Positions 19,283 through 27,976 of a DNA stretch of 64,000 bases are shown here, one piece after another. Every line of letters starts with the position of its first letter. The first letter of the stretch is position 1. The stretch comes from Yersinia canariae. Lineage in GTDB: Bacteria > Pseudomonadota > Gammaproteobacteria > Enterobacterales > Enterobacteriaceae. The stretch lies in the NCBI RefSeq assembly GCF_009831415.1, contig NZ_CP043727.1, positions 1,426,001 to 1,490,000 of the forward strand, read 5' to 3'. The position numbers were made by a program, and so were the translations under genes. The notes beneath the pieces are model-generated. The model made no database searches. It was given only the letters and a program-made list of their open reading frames with translations, and had not been told where the DNA came from.

Positions 19283-19807
19283 ATGAGAAATCGCTATTCA
19301 TTATCTCAAATCACCTTGCATTGGCTTACGTTGCTAATGATTATTTTGACCTATGCGGCAATGCTACTCAGTGACTCGGTGCCGGATGAAGATCGAACAT
19401 TGATGAAAAATCTGCATTTCAATTTTGGTATTTCCGTCTGGCTGCTCATGTTAGTGCGGCTCTGGTTGCGCCACAAAAATGTGACACCGGCAATCACACC
19501 AAAACTCCCTGACTGGCAGCTATTAGGCGCAAATATCGTACATGGGTGTCTATATCTGATGTTTTTATCATTGCCGATATTGGGCGTTTTGGCACAAGCC
19601 TATGGTGGAAAAACCTGGTTTTTCCTGGGTTGGCAAGTTCCTCAGTGGGTGACACCCAATGATGATGCGCGGGTTTATCTAAAACAAACGCATGAATTAA
19701 TTGCTAATTTAGGGTATTTCGTGATTGGGGCACATGCATTGGCCGCACTTTACCATCACTATATTCGCCGTGATGATACTCTGCGCAGAATGATGCCGGG
19801 TAAATGA
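19283..19807 (+). CDS. cybB: Cytochrome b561 (CybB)
   Basis: Four-helix, two-heme inner-membrane cytochrome that hands electrons to or from the quinone pool. In E. coli CybB has been described as a superoxide:ubiquinone oxidoreductase. The 174-residue protein follows CybB: YSLSQITLHWLTLLMI at the N terminus with a heme-ligand His, LHFNFGISVWLLMLVRLWLR, and HELIANLGYFVIGAHALAALYHHYIRRDDTLRRMMP with further His ligands. The ATG at 19283 follows GTGGAGTG; the upstream ATG at 19247 lacks a ribosome site. Confidence 0.93.
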   Translation: MRNRYSLSQITLHWLTLLMIILTYAAMLLSDSVPDEDRTLMKNLHFNFGISVWLLMLVRLWLRHKNVTPAITPKLPDWQLLGANIVHGCLYLMFLSLPILGVLAQAYGGKTWFFLGWQVPQWVTPNDDARVYLKQTHELIANLGYFVIGAHALAALYHHYIRRDDTLRRMMPGK

Positions 19808-19824
19808 TATCGCGACTAGAAATG

Positions 19825-19850
19825 ATAAAGGGCGCAATGCGGCCCTTTAT
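19825..19850. terminator. Hairpin between cybB and ypdK
   Basis: ATAAAGGGC (19825-19833) pairs exactly with GCCCTTTAT (19842-19850). It lies between two converging genes, but no long T-run follows in either direction. Confidence 0.55.
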
Positions 19851-19882
19851 ACAATGTCAGGTAGTGGAGGGCCGGCCGAATG

Positions 19883-19957
19883 TTATTCGACCATCATCAT
19901 GAAGGTGCCAACCCAAACCACCAACATAATTGAGATACCCATAAAGAAATATTTCAT
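19883..19957 (-). CDS. ypdK: Small membrane protein YpdK
   Basis: A 24-residue single-helix membrane micro-protein, MKYFFMGISIMLVVWVGTFM followed by MMVE. It is close to E. coli YpdK (MKYFFMGISFMVIVWAGTFA, ending LMI). The ATG at 19957 is preceded by AGGGGGAG. In E. coli it lies beside alaC, as here. Its function is unknown. Conserved residues and a strong ribosome site show it is a real gene. Confidence 0.93.
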   Translation of the reverse strand: MKYFFMGISIMLVVWVGTFMMMVE

Positions 19958-20220
19958 TGAACAACTCCCCCTTGGAGTTACCTCGCCAGCCTGAGTCACT
20001 CAGCCACTGTCTGCGAGTTGATGGCGCTAATGTAATCCCAATAGTGAGCGGTTTTCAATACTGTAATTTTATGCATTAGATCACAGTTTCGTACAGAAAC
20101 ACTACCAAATGCTAGTCAATGTATTGAAGTGTGAAGTTATTAACGTTTTTTTAAATTATCGCCTAATAACAATTTGTTACTCTCTTGACTTAAATTTAGG
20201 CGATAACGGTTGTGCTAGCG

Positions 20221-20655
20221 CTATTCTCCGATTTTTCTTACCGCCACATCGGCCTCAAAGCCCAGTAAATAAAGGGCTTGTTCTAGAGCTTCAACCTTGG
20301 ACGCGTAATACACATCGAGCAGACGATCCATCTGCGCTGCATTCAGACCTAGCTTGCGCGCCATATCAGCTTTGCGTGTTTTGGTTGTCAGCATGGCATT
20401 GTGTAACTCTGCTTTCAGGCGCACCAGAATTGGGACGTGAATAGCAATATCACCCGCTTGCAATGCTGACGGGGCAGGGACAGGAAGCTGCTCTTCCATC
20501 TGGGCAGCGATGCCATTCTTAATGCCATCTTGCGCTTCTAACTCTACGTCGTTGACAGAGTAAGTCACTGAACCTGATTCCGGGAAGTCGCGATAATGGA
20601 TATGGTATTCGCCGCTGGTTTCATCATAGGTATAGCTGGCTGGGTAATGGTGCAC
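20221..20655 (-). CDS. HicB-like antitoxin, apparently without HicA
   Basis: A 144-residue HicB-family protein. The N-terminal half (MHHYPASYTYDETSGEYHIH, then YRDFPES) is the HicB partial RNase-H-like fold, and the C-terminal half (TRKADMARKLGLNAAQMDRL, then LDVYYASK) is a helix-turn-helix like that of E. coli HicB. The GTG at 20655 follows AGGAGTCACACC; an open extension to 20715 has no ribosome site. HicA toxins (about 60 residues) normally sit directly upstream, but no such frame exists within the 515 bp upstream or downstream. It is therefore an orphan, possibly a lost toxin-antitoxin pair or a free regulator. Confidence 0.8.
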   Translation of the reverse strand: MHHYPASYTYDETSGEYHIHYRDFPESGSVTYSVNDVELEAQDGIKNGIAAQMEEQLPVPAPSALQAGDIAIHVPILVRLKAELHNAMLTTKTRKADMARKLGLNAAQMDRLLDVYYASKVEALEQALYLLGFEADVAVRKIGE

Positions 20656-21170
20656 GGTGTGACTCCTGTGGGAAACAAGGTACTCAAGATAGGAGCATTG
20701 TACTGGCATCAGCAAGCTGAGGTTACCTATTTAGTGCATTCACTCATATCAGGAATATTTTGCACTATGGGCAGAGTGTCATTATCGAGTCTAAAGCCAT
20801 TATTTCACCCTGGCTGCTGTTGCAACGAATATATAACAATATCTATAACGATTTATACACATATAAGAACGGTAAAATGGGAGCGGCGAGCAATAAAATA
20901 AACACGTCTTAAATAAAGTTTGTTTTTAGGTATTAAAGTAAATTTTCTAGTTTTTGTTTATTTAAATATTTTTAAAAATATTTCGTTTCTGATACAATTC
21001 CTCCGCAAAAATGGTTAAATCAATAATAATTATACCTATATCCATCAATAGTCACTATTGGTTATTATTTTATTGTTTTTCAAATAGTTATAATATTAAC
21101 TTAAGTTAAATTTACACTATTTATCTCTTCCAATTATGGCGTTTGATCTTTTATTGAGAATATAGAATTT
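20656..21170. other. AT-rich intergenic region
   Basis: 515 bp between divergent genes with no gene recognised. It is very AT-rich from about 20930 and contains a perfect 20-bp palindrome at 20964-20983 built of AAATATTTTT and its complement. It presumably carries the promoter of the lipoprotein operon. Confidence 0.5.
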
Positions 21171-21842
21171 ATGATGAAGAAAATAGTTTTGGCCACGACC
21201 TTAATAACCATGACTTTATTAAGTGGTTGTGCAACCGAGTCCTCACGTTCGTTAGAAGTGGCTAAGGTTGCCTCTTATGGAACACAATATAATGGCCCCC
21301 GCAGCCCTATTTCTGTCGGTAAGTTTGATAATCGCTCAAGCTATATGAGCGGAATCTTCTCTGATGGCGTGGATCGTTTAGGGAATCAGTCAAAAACCAT
21401 TCTGGTGACTCACTTACAACAAACTGGCCGCTTTAATGTATTAGAGCGCACCAACATGGAAGAGTTGAAGAATGAAGCTGCTATTTCTGGGAAAAGCCAG
21501 CAGTTGAAAGGGGCAACTTATGTTGTCACTGGCGATGTGACTGAGTTTGGCCGCAAAGAAACGGGTGACCGCCAGCTATTTGGCATTTTAGGCCGGGGTA
21601 AATCTCAGGTTGCTTATGCCAAAGTTAATCTGAATATCGTCAATGTGAATACCTCCGAAGTGGTGTTTTCTTCACAGGGCGCTGGCGAATATGAATTGTC
21701 TAACCGCGAAGTCATTGGTTTTGGCGGAACAGCAAGTTACGACTCAACCTTGAACGGTAAGGTCTTGGATTTAGCTATCCGTGAAGCGGTTAATAATTTA
21801 GTTACTGGTATTGAATCAGGTGCATGGCAACCTGCGAAATAA
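21171..21842 (+). CDS. CsgG-family lipoprotein
   Basis: Outer-membrane-directed lipoprotein. The signal peptide ends in the lipobox LLSGC (Cys at about residue 20). The mature part is a CsgG/TolB-N-like domain: ISVGKFDNRSSYMSGIFSDG, ILVTHLQQTGRFNVLERTNMEEL, ATYVVTGDVTEFGRKE and VNLNIVNVNTSEVVFSSQGAG. It is shorter than curli CsgG (223 against 277 residues). The curli genes are absent, so it is not the curli secretin. It is first of three lipoprotein genes in the order CsgG-like, DUF4810, DUF799, a combination known from several Gram-negative genomes, including the Neisseria GNA1162 region. The function is unknown. Confidence 0.82.
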   Translation: MMKKIVLATTLITMTLLSGCATESSRSLEVAKVASYGTQYNGPRSPISVGKFDNRSSYMSGIFSDGVDRLGNQSKTILVTHLQQTGRFNVLERTNMEELKNEAAISGKSQQLKGATYVVTGDVTEFGRKETGDRQLFGILGRGKSQVAYAKVNLNIVNVNTSEVVFSSQGAGEYELSNREVIGFGGTASYDSTLNGKVLDLAIREAVNNLVTGIESGAWQPAK

Positions 21843-21871
21843 ATCTTAATAACAAGTATGGATACAGTAAT

Positions 21872-22228
21872 ATGAAATTGACACACAAGATGTCTCTGCT
21901 ATTGGCCTCAGCTGTATTAGCTGGTTGTGCCACGGCACCGAAACCGATTTACCACTGGGATAATTACCAATCTACGGTTTATGAATATTATAAATCTGAT
22001 GCCAGCCCTGAACAGCAAATTACAGACTTAAAAGAGAGTATTGAAAAGTCTCGTGCTAAAGGTTTACCCGTGCCTCCGGGCCTACATGCCCATCTGGGTA
22101 TGTTGTATGGCAATACCGGGCATACAGATTTAGCAATGACTGAATTTAATACGGAGAAATCGGCATTCCCTGAGTCTGCTCCGTTTATGGATTTCTTGAT
22201 GAGCAAGGACAAAGGGGCATTTAAATGA
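21872..22228 (+). CDS. DUF4810 lipoprotein
   Basis: A 118-residue lipoprotein with signal peptide and lipobox VLAGC (Cys at about 18), followed by APKPIYHWDNYQSTVYEYYK and a helical region HAHLGMLYGNTGHTDLAMTE that resembles a TPR hairpin. This is the DUF4810 pattern. The ATG at 21872 gives a normal signal peptide; the frame is open further upstream but lacks one. It overlaps the next gene by four bases (ATGA). The role in a three-lipoprotein complex is inference. Confidence 0.82.
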   Translation: MKLTHKMSLLLASAVLAGCATAPKPIYHWDNYQSTVYEYYKSDASPEQQITDLKESIEKSRAKGLPVPPGLHAHLGMLYGNTGHTDLAMTEFNTEKSAFPESAPFMDFLMSKDKGAFK

Positions 22229-22881
22229 AACCTATTTTTGCAATGTGCGCTGTCGTGATAGCGCTGTTATTAACGGGTTGCGCCAAGCCCGTCAGCCAGG
22301 ATTATTCTGCGTTTAAACAAAGCAAACCAAAAAGTATTTTGGTGCTGTTACCACAAAACCAGTCACCTGAAGTTGAAGCCAGTCATGGCATGTTATCTCA
22401 GGTCACTTATCCTTTGGCTGAAGCGGGCTACTACGTGTTACCCGTGGCCGTTGTTGAAGAGACTTTTAAACAAAATGGCATGACCAATGCCGCTGATATC
22501 AGTGCTGTCAGCCCAGCTAAACTTCACAAAATCTTTGGTGCTGATGCTGCGCTGTATATCACCGTTGTCCAATATGGTACCTCATATCAGATAGTGAGCA
22601 GCGATACCCGTGTCACTGCGAATGCAAAACTGGTTGATTTAAAAACCGGTAAATTGCTCTGGAGTGGTAGCGCGACGGCATCCAGTAATGAGGGCGATAA
22701 CTCCTCCGGCAGCATCATTGGTATTCTGGTTCAGGCGGCAGTCTCCCAGATTGCCAATACCATGATGGATAAAAGTCATGATATAGCGGGCATTACCAGC
22801 ACCAGAATGCTCTCTGCTGGGACACCAAACGGCATTTTGTACGGCCCGCGTTCCCCGCAATATGGTAAAGATGGTCACTAA
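22225..22881 (+). CDS. DUF799 (GNA1162-family) lipoprotein
   Basis: A 218-residue lipoprotein with lipobox LLTGC (Cys at about 19). The mature part, with KSILVLLPQNQSPEVEASHG, YYVLPVAVVEETFKQNGM, ADAALYITVVQYGTSYQI and AKLVDLKTGKLLWSGSATAS, is the DUF799/GNA1162 family. Its Neisseria member has a fold related to the TolB N-terminal domain. It starts inside the stop of the preceding gene. It is the last gene of the operon and is followed by an 11-bp perfect inverted repeat. Confidence 0.82.
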   Translation: MKPIFAMCAVVIALLLTGCAKPVSQDYSAFKQSKPKSILVLLPQNQSPEVEASHGMLSQVTYPLAEAGYYVLPVAVVEETFKQNGMTNAADISAVSPAKLHKIFGADAALYITVVQYGTSYQIVSSDTRVTANAKLVDLKTGKLLWSGSATASSNEGDNSSGSIIGILVQAAVSQIANTMMDKSHDIAGITSTRMLSAGTPNGILYGPRSPQYGKDGH

Positions 22882-22896
22882 GTTTTTTTGAGTGCG

Positions 22897-22924
22897 CATA
22901 CCCTCTGGAATGACAGAGGGTATG
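22897..22924 (+). terminator. Inverted repeat after the lipoprotein operon
   Basis: CATACCCTCTG (22897-22907) pairs exactly with CAGAGGGTATG (22914-22924), loop gaatga. No T-run follows on the plus strand, so termination may be weak or the hairpin may protect the 3' end. Confidence 0.6.
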
Positions 22925-22970
22925 GGTTGATTTCACCAACAGACCCTGATTGAATCGCCAATACTCCTGC

Positions 22971-23285
22971 TTATTCGCACATCTCCAAGGCCATTGCTGG
23001 GCATCTCAACACACATTCACCGCAACCATTACACTGTTCATTAATTAATGTGGGTGGCTGGCCGGGTTGCCAGAGCAGTGCTTGCTTTTCACAGTAATCG
23101 GCACAGCTATCACAATAAATATAGGTGTTTTGGCAGGGGTGTTTTATCACCGGGTGAGGGCCAGTGGCGGGTAATGTCGAGGGGGCGTCGCCAGTTGCAC
23201 CTTTTAATAAGCCACGAAATATCCCTCGGCGGCTGATAACCCGGCTCTCCATATAGGCTTTGTAGTAGCGTTCGTCTCTGTTCAT
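22971..23285 (-). CDS. NapF-like ferredoxin of the dms operon
   Basis: A 104-residue iron-sulfur protein. MNRDERYYKAYMESRVISRR continues GIFRGLLKG and resembles NapF-type N termini. One complete 4Fe-4S motif is visible (CNGCGECVLRCP near the end) plus a second Cys-rich set CDSCADYC. The ATG at 23285 follows AAAGAAAAATCG; an upstream ATG at 23315 would overlap dmsD and lacks a ribosome site. As last gene of a DMSO-reductase operon it may help mature or feed the catalytic subunit, as NapF does for NapA. That is inference. Confidence 0.75.
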   Translation of the reverse strand: MNRDERYYKAYMESRVISRRGIFRGLLKGATGDAPSTLPATGPHPVIKHPCQNTYIYCDSCADYCEKQALLWQPGQPPTLINEQCNGCGECVLRCPAMALEMCE

Positions 23286-23298
23286 CGATTTTTCTTTA

Positions 23299-23964
23299 TT
23301 ACCGATACAGCTCATAGGGTCGCGGGAATAAACCCAATTCTGTTTGCAGCGTTTTCAGGTAACACTCGGCAATCCCGGCCAGTAGTGGATAAATCGGATA
23401 CTCAAGCTGTGCATTTTTGACCTGCTCAAGATAGCGGTAGGCCCACGGCAGTAAGTGCTCGGTGAGCAGTGTTATTGCCGCGTCGTTGGGGTGTTGCTGA
23501 GATATAGCTTGTTGAGATATAAGTCGTTGGGATAACTGTTGTTGGGATAAATGTGGGCGCTCAATTAAATGAACCCAAGCCAAAAGCATTAAACCGAACT
23601 GGTCCTCCGGCTCATGAATGGCACTCTGGCTCGCCAACCCTAATGTGAGGAGAAATTCACGATATTTCAGCGTGCTCTTCCCCATCAAGATGTTTTCTCT
23701 ATCCAGATAAACCGAGCCCCAGGGCGGTGCGGGCATTTCACCTTGCCCCTCAAACAGCACGGAGAAGTCATATTCCAATTGTTCTGGAAGGATATTGGGC
23801 ATCTGTTGGCAATAATGGGCAATTTTTGTCGGATTGGGCCACGGGAAAAACTCTGTCATTTGTGGCAGTAATGGCCAGAGGCGCTGTACTGTATCGGACT
23901 GCGGTGGATAGTAAAAACACGCGCCGAGAATGCGTGGCAAGGTAGTGTCTAATCGCGTCAACAT
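23299..23964 (-). CDS. dmsD: TorD/DmsD-family Tat chaperone
   Basis: Cytoplasmic chaperone that binds the twin-arginine leader of the catalytic subunit until the molybdenum cofactor is inserted. The 221-residue, all-helical protein shows DmsD marks: ILGACFYYPP near the start, PAPPWGSVYLDRENILMG, and the family motif EPEDQFGLMLLAW. A local repeat QQQLSQRLISQQAISQQ in the middle (about 145-161) is unusual. It lies 86 bp after dmsC in the same direction. Confidence 0.88.
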   Translation of the reverse strand: MLTRLDTTLPRILGACFYYPPQSDTVQRLWPLLPQMTEFFPWPNPTKIAHYCQQMPNILPEQLEYDFSVLFEGQGEMPAPPWGSVYLDRENILMGKSTLKYREFLLTLGLASQSAIHEPEDQFGLMLLAWVHLIERPHLSQQQLSQRLISQQAISQQHPNDAAITLLTEHLLPWAYRYLEQVKNAQLEYPIYPLLAGIAECYLKTLQTELGLFPRPYELYR

Positions 23965-24050
23965 ATTTTCTCTTCTGGCCCGGTAATTTTAATCTTGATT
24001 AGCCGCGATGAAGACGGCTAATTCATTATTTTAATTATCAATGAGTTAAA

Positions 24051-24827
24051 TCACATCGGGACTTGCCAGAGGTTATAGAAAGCAATGCGCCCGGCCAATT
24101 CACCTATAACCAGCGCTGATGCGCTGACTGCCAGTGTGGCCCGGGGAATCCTATCTTTTAACAATGCGGCTGCGGCGACGAAAATACCCAAAGTCAGCAG
24201 CAGAATTTGCACTCCCCAAAACACGGTCTGTTGGCTACTGAGCTCCATAGAGCTTTGCCCAAGGAAACTTAAGTAGCCCGGTTTGTTCACCAACGTCACG
24301 ATAGCGCCGACTAATAAGGCTATAGCCCCAAGCTGACGCGCGCCAGTTAGGATGGCAAAAGCCCCGCCGCCAACCAAGACGGTCATCCACAGTTGTAATG
24401 AGGTGTACGATGTATCCCAGTGAGGTACTGTAGTGAGTTGATAAACTTGAGTTATTGACCAGGCAAAGGCTAATCCGAAAATGACCGTTGCCATATTGCA
24501 CAATGTTGCCAGCACCGTGTTTTTCACAATAGTGGAGAAAAAGACAGTGCCACACACCATCGCCACAAACAGACTGCTGAGCAATATTTCATTGCTCATG
24601 GGGGAGCGGCCGACGCCGAGTAACATATTCATTGCGCGCAGCGGTTGCCCAACATGCAGGGCACCAATGGTTAAGCCGACTAACATCAGAATCAGGCCGA
24701 CAATATTGGCCTGCTTGAGTTGTTGGGCGCTAGTCATTCCGAGTTTATGACTTAACAACACCAAAGCAAACAACCCGACGGAGGTTTGCCCCAGTACGGT
24801 GAAAAAGACTAAGGGTAATTCGTGCAT
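24051..24827 (-). CDS. dmsC: DMSO-reductase-type membrane anchor (DmsC)
   Basis: Inner-membrane anchor and menaquinol-oxidising subunit, 258 residues with eight hydrophobic segments. It resembles DmsC in MHELPLVFFTVLGQTSVGLF at the start, LHVGQPLRAMNMLLGVGRSP, MSNEI, and LVIGELAGRIAFYN near the end. The ATG at 24827 is one base after the dmsB stop and uses GGAGG inside dmsB. The frame opens further upstream to 24989, but that part lies in dmsB. Confidence 0.9.
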   Translation of the reverse strand: MHELPLVFFTVLGQTSVGLFALVLLSHKLGMTSAQQLKQANIVGLILMLVGLTIGALHVGQPLRAMNMLLGVGRSPMSNEILLSSLFVAMVCGTVFFSTIVKNTVLATLCNMATVIFGLAFAWSITQVYQLTTVPHWDTSYTSLQLWMTVLVGGGAFAILTGARQLGAIALLVGAIVTLVNKPGYLSFLGQSSMELSSQQTVFWGVQILLLTLGIFVAAAALLKDRIPRATLAVSASALVIGELAGRIAFYNLWQVPM

Positions 24828-24828
24828 T

Positions 24829-25446
24829 TTAGACCTCCGCCGGATTTTGGATGCGGCCTGATGTGTCACCGGATGGTCTGGCATCACGATGGCCTCTGAT
24901 AACCAGATTCGGGTGCGTGAGATGAGCATGCGGCAAGGGGGCAATAGCATTTTCTTCACCGTATTTATCCCGTAATACCGTGATTTCATCGAAATCTAAT
25001 GCACGTTGTGGGCAAGATTCGACACAGACTGGCTTGTGCCCTTCGGCAACACGTTGATAGCAACCATCACACTTGGTCATCAATTTCTTCTTGGCATCAA
25101 ATTGCGGCGCACCATATGGGCAGCGCATCTCACAATAACGACAACCTACACATAAGTCCTGGTTTACGACCACCAAACCATCTTCTTCCCTTTTGTGCAT
25201 CGCGCCAGTTGGGCAGCCGGTAACACAAGTGGGCGATGAGCAGTGATTGCAGGCGATGGACAGATAATAATTAAAAACATTTTGTACCCACACATTGCCC
25301 TGTTGCGTCCAATTACCACCGCCATACTCGTATACCCGGCGCAGTTTCGGCCCGAGATCCAAGTTCTTCTCATCCTTGCAGCTTATCTGACAGGTCTTAC
25401 ACCCAGTGCATTTGGTGGAGTCGACAAAAAAACCATATTGCTTCAT
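24829..25446 (-). CDS. dmsB: DMSO-reductase-type iron-sulfur subunit (DmsB)
   Basis: Electron-transfer subunit with four 4Fe-4S clusters, 205 residues, the same length as E. coli DmsB. The first Cys group is KCTGCKTCQISC (Cys13, 16, 19, 23). Later groups are CNHCSSPTCVTGC, CVGCRYCEMRC and CDGCYQRVAEG with CVESC. It carries electrons from the membrane anchor to the molybdenum site. The start follows AAGGAG, 11 bases after the dmsA stop. Confidence 0.95.
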   Translation of the reverse strand: MKQYGFFVDSTKCTGCKTCQISCKDEKNLDLGPKLRRVYEYGGGNWTQQGNVWVQNVFNYYLSIACNHCSSPTCVTGCPTGAMHKREEDGLVVVNQDLCVGCRYCEMRCPYGAPQFDAKKKLMTKCDGCYQRVAEGHKPVCVESCPQRALDFDEITVLRDKYGEENAIAPLPHAHLTHPNLVIRGHRDARPSGDTSGRIQNPAEV

Positions 25447-25457
25447 TTTTCAACTCC

Positions 25458-27881
25458 TTATGCGCGTTTAACTTCAACGAGGTTGGTGTGTTGCGGGTTA
25501 CCTTTCGCTAATGGTGAAGGGCGCAATGTTGTTAAGGTATTGATACATCCGCCGATATCAATGCCCTCCTTATTGAGGTTGCGCCATGCGCCTTGCGGTA
25601 CAGTGATAACGCCGGGTAATACCCGCTCGGTAATTTTGACGGCCATACGGATCCGGCCCCGATCGTTGAAAATTTCAACCATTTCGTCTTGCTGAAGCCC
25701 GCGGGCGTTGGCATCAATCGGGTTCATCCAGAATTGGTGTGGTACAGCTTCGCGCAACATTGCCACGTTGTAATAAGAGGAGTGGCAATGGCCTTTGACA
25801 TGGAAACCCGTCATTTGTAGCGGGTAAGTTCTCAGGGTTTCGACATCACTAACACCTTCAAAAGTCGGGCAATATTCGGCGACGGCGGTGATGCGGTCAC
25901 CGGGTGTCAATTGCCACTCTTTTCCCAGCGTGGCAAGGGCTTCAGAGTAGATTTCGATTTTGCCCGAGGGTGTTTTTAACGGGTGATTCTGTGGGTCATC
26001 ACGAAAGTCTTTCAACGCGATATATTGGCTGCTGTCAGCATAGATGCGGTCAATAATACCTTTGTCGTTGGTTTGCTCAAAAGGGGGTAATGCCGGGTTT
26101 TTCTCACGCATTTTGTTATAACTGATTTCAATCCATTCTTGCTGGGAATGGCCTTCGGTAAAAGCTTCACCAATACCGCATTTGGTGGCAATTTCGGCCA
26201 GAACATCATAAGACGGGCGACATTCCCACATCGGTTCAATGGCGTTTTGCAGTCGTGTTACGTAGTGGTAGGCCCCACTGGCATAAGAGTTATCAATCAA
26301 ATCATTTGATTCAACGGAAGTGACATCCGGTAATAATAAATCCGCATACTTAGCAGAACTGGTCATGTGGTTTTCCCACACTAAAATAAACTCACACATT
26401 GATTCATCTTGCAAAATACGATGAGTTTTATTCAGATCAGAATGCTGATTTCCTATCACATTACTGGCGTAATTCCACATAAACTTAATATTGGTATCAA
26501 GTTTATCTTTATTCTTAACATGGGCATTTTTAGCCGTCATCTCAGTGCCACGGAAAATAGCATCAGTCCACATAAAACAGGGAATGGCGGTTTTGACTGG
26601 ATTGGGAATACTGAATCCCGGAACAGGATATTTGACATTCCCGCCCCATGCGCCGGTATTAGTTCCTGCTCGTCCGATATTTCCAGTCATTAACGGTAAC
26701 ATCATAATAGCGCGGGCAGATTGTTCACCATTGGCACTGCGTTGAATACCCCAACCTTGGGAAATCCAGGCTGCACGGGCATTACCTAACTCGCGGGCGA
26801 GTTGGATAATTCGGGTTGGCGCAATACCGGTTATTTCGCTGGCCCATTCCGGCGTTTTCTCTACGCCATCGATACCATGCCCTAAAATATAATCTTTATA
26901 TGAGCTATTTGCCGGGGCCGAAACAGGTAATGTGCCGGCATCCCAACCTACACAATATTCCTTCAGGAAATTCTCATCCGCCATGTTTTCTTTAATTAAT
27001 ACATAGCCCAATGCAGCGACCAGTGCAGCATCGGTACCCGGGTATATAGGGATCCATTCGGCATTGAGGGTGGTAACACTGTCGGTCATCCGTGGATCGA
27101 TAATAATAACTTTAGCTTTACTCTTACTCAGTGCATGAACAGCTTCTATATACTGCCCGCCACCTGACATGCGTGTTTCCGCCAAATTATGGCCGAACAT
27201 AACCACTAAATCTGAGTTTTTAATTTCATCCAGTAGTGTTTCATCGGCATTGCCATAAATATAAGGCATTACGGTATTAATTTGCGCTGTGGAGTAAGTG
27301 CCGTGTTGGTCCAAAAAACCACCGAGTAAACTTAGCATTCTTTTACAGGCATTACGGCCTTGTAAATTGGCACCGGTAGAACCTGATCCGTATTGATAAT
27401 AAATAGCTTCGTTGCCATATTTCTCAATGGTTTTTTTGAGATTGTCAGCGACAATAGTCGTGGCCTCATCCCAACTGATTCGTTTGAATTTACCTTCACC
27501 GCGTTTACCCACTCGTAACAGGGGATATTTTACCCGGTCAGGATTATATGTTTTCCACCTTACCGAACGGCCACGTAAGCATGGTCGAATTTGGTGCTCG
27601 CCAAATGTGGAATCATCATAAATTGCCTCATTAGCAATTTTAATAATTTCACCATTTTTGACATGTACTTTTAGCGGGCAGCGGCTCCCACAGTTGACCA
27701 GACAAGCACTGTATTTAATAGTTTCTTTGTTTGTTGACGCCGTCTGTTCTGGCGCAGCTTGTACGGAGAAAGGGAGAGTGATTGAACCGGCAATTGCCGC
27801 AGCCCCTGTCACTGCGGCAGATGTTTGAATAAATTCGCGGCGGCTCAGTGAGCCGGCGATAGGTCTTTTATAGTTATTCAT
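25458..27881 (-). CDS. dmsA: DMSO-reductase-type molybdopterin subunit (DmsA)
   Basis: Periplasm-side catalytic subunit exported by Tat. A twin-arginine motif SRREFIQ (13-19) precedes a hydrophobic stretch ending VQA. Cys60, Cys64, Cys68 and Cys101 fit the N-terminal 4Fe-4S site. Ser197 in HGTYSTAQ matches the Mo-ligating serine of DmsA. Length is 807 residues against 814 in E. coli, and the C terminus RPSPLAKGNPQHTNLVEVKR is close to DmsA. The ATG at 27881 follows AAAGG; the frame extends to 27950 without a signal-peptide-like start. The substrate may be DMSO or another S- or N-oxide. Confidence 0.95.
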   Translation of the reverse strand: MNNYKRPIAGSLSRREFIQTSAAVTGAAAIAGSITLPFSVQAAPEQTASTNKETIKYSACLVNCGSRCPLKVHVKNGEIIKIANEAIYDDSTFGEHQIRPCLRGRSVRWKTYNPDRVKYPLLRVGKRGEGKFKRISWDEATTIVADNLKKTIEKYGNEAIYYQYGSGSTGANLQGRNACKRMLSLLGGFLDQHGTYSTAQINTVMPYIYGNADETLLDEIKNSDLVVMFGHNLAETRMSGGGQYIEAVHALSKSKAKVIIIDPRMTDSVTTLNAEWIPIYPGTDAALVAALGYVLIKENMADENFLKEYCVGWDAGTLPVSAPANSSYKDYILGHGIDGVEKTPEWASEITGIAPTRIIQLARELGNARAAWISQGWGIQRSANGEQSARAIMMLPLMTGNIGRAGTNTGAWGGNVKYPVPGFSIPNPVKTAIPCFMWTDAIFRGTEMTAKNAHVKNKDKLDTNIKFMWNYASNVIGNQHSDLNKTHRILQDESMCEFILVWENHMTSSAKYADLLLPDVTSVESNDLIDNSYASGAYHYVTRLQNAIEPMWECRPSYDVLAEIATKCGIGEAFTEGHSQQEWIEISYNKMREKNPALPPFEQTNDKGIIDRIYADSSQYIALKDFRDDPQNHPLKTPSGKIEIYSEALATLGKEWQLTPGDRITAVAEYCPTFEGVSDVETLRTYPLQMTGFHVKGHCHSSYYNVAMLREAVPHQFWMNPIDANARGLQQDEMVEIFNDRGRIRMAVKITERVLPGVITVPQGAWRNLNKEGIDIGGCINTLTTLRPSPLAKGNPQHTNLVEVKRA

Positions 27882-27976
27882 CGACATTACCTTTGCGGAA
27901 AACATTATCCTGATGAAAATAAAAAATAGAATGAAACTGTAATACCTCACATTAGGAAATAATTTGTTACTTTTAT

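Noticed and set aside
20656..21170. Search for a HicA toxin next to HicB
   Set aside because: No frame of about 60 residues with HicA features (double-stranded-RNA-binding fold, conserved His) is present on either strand.
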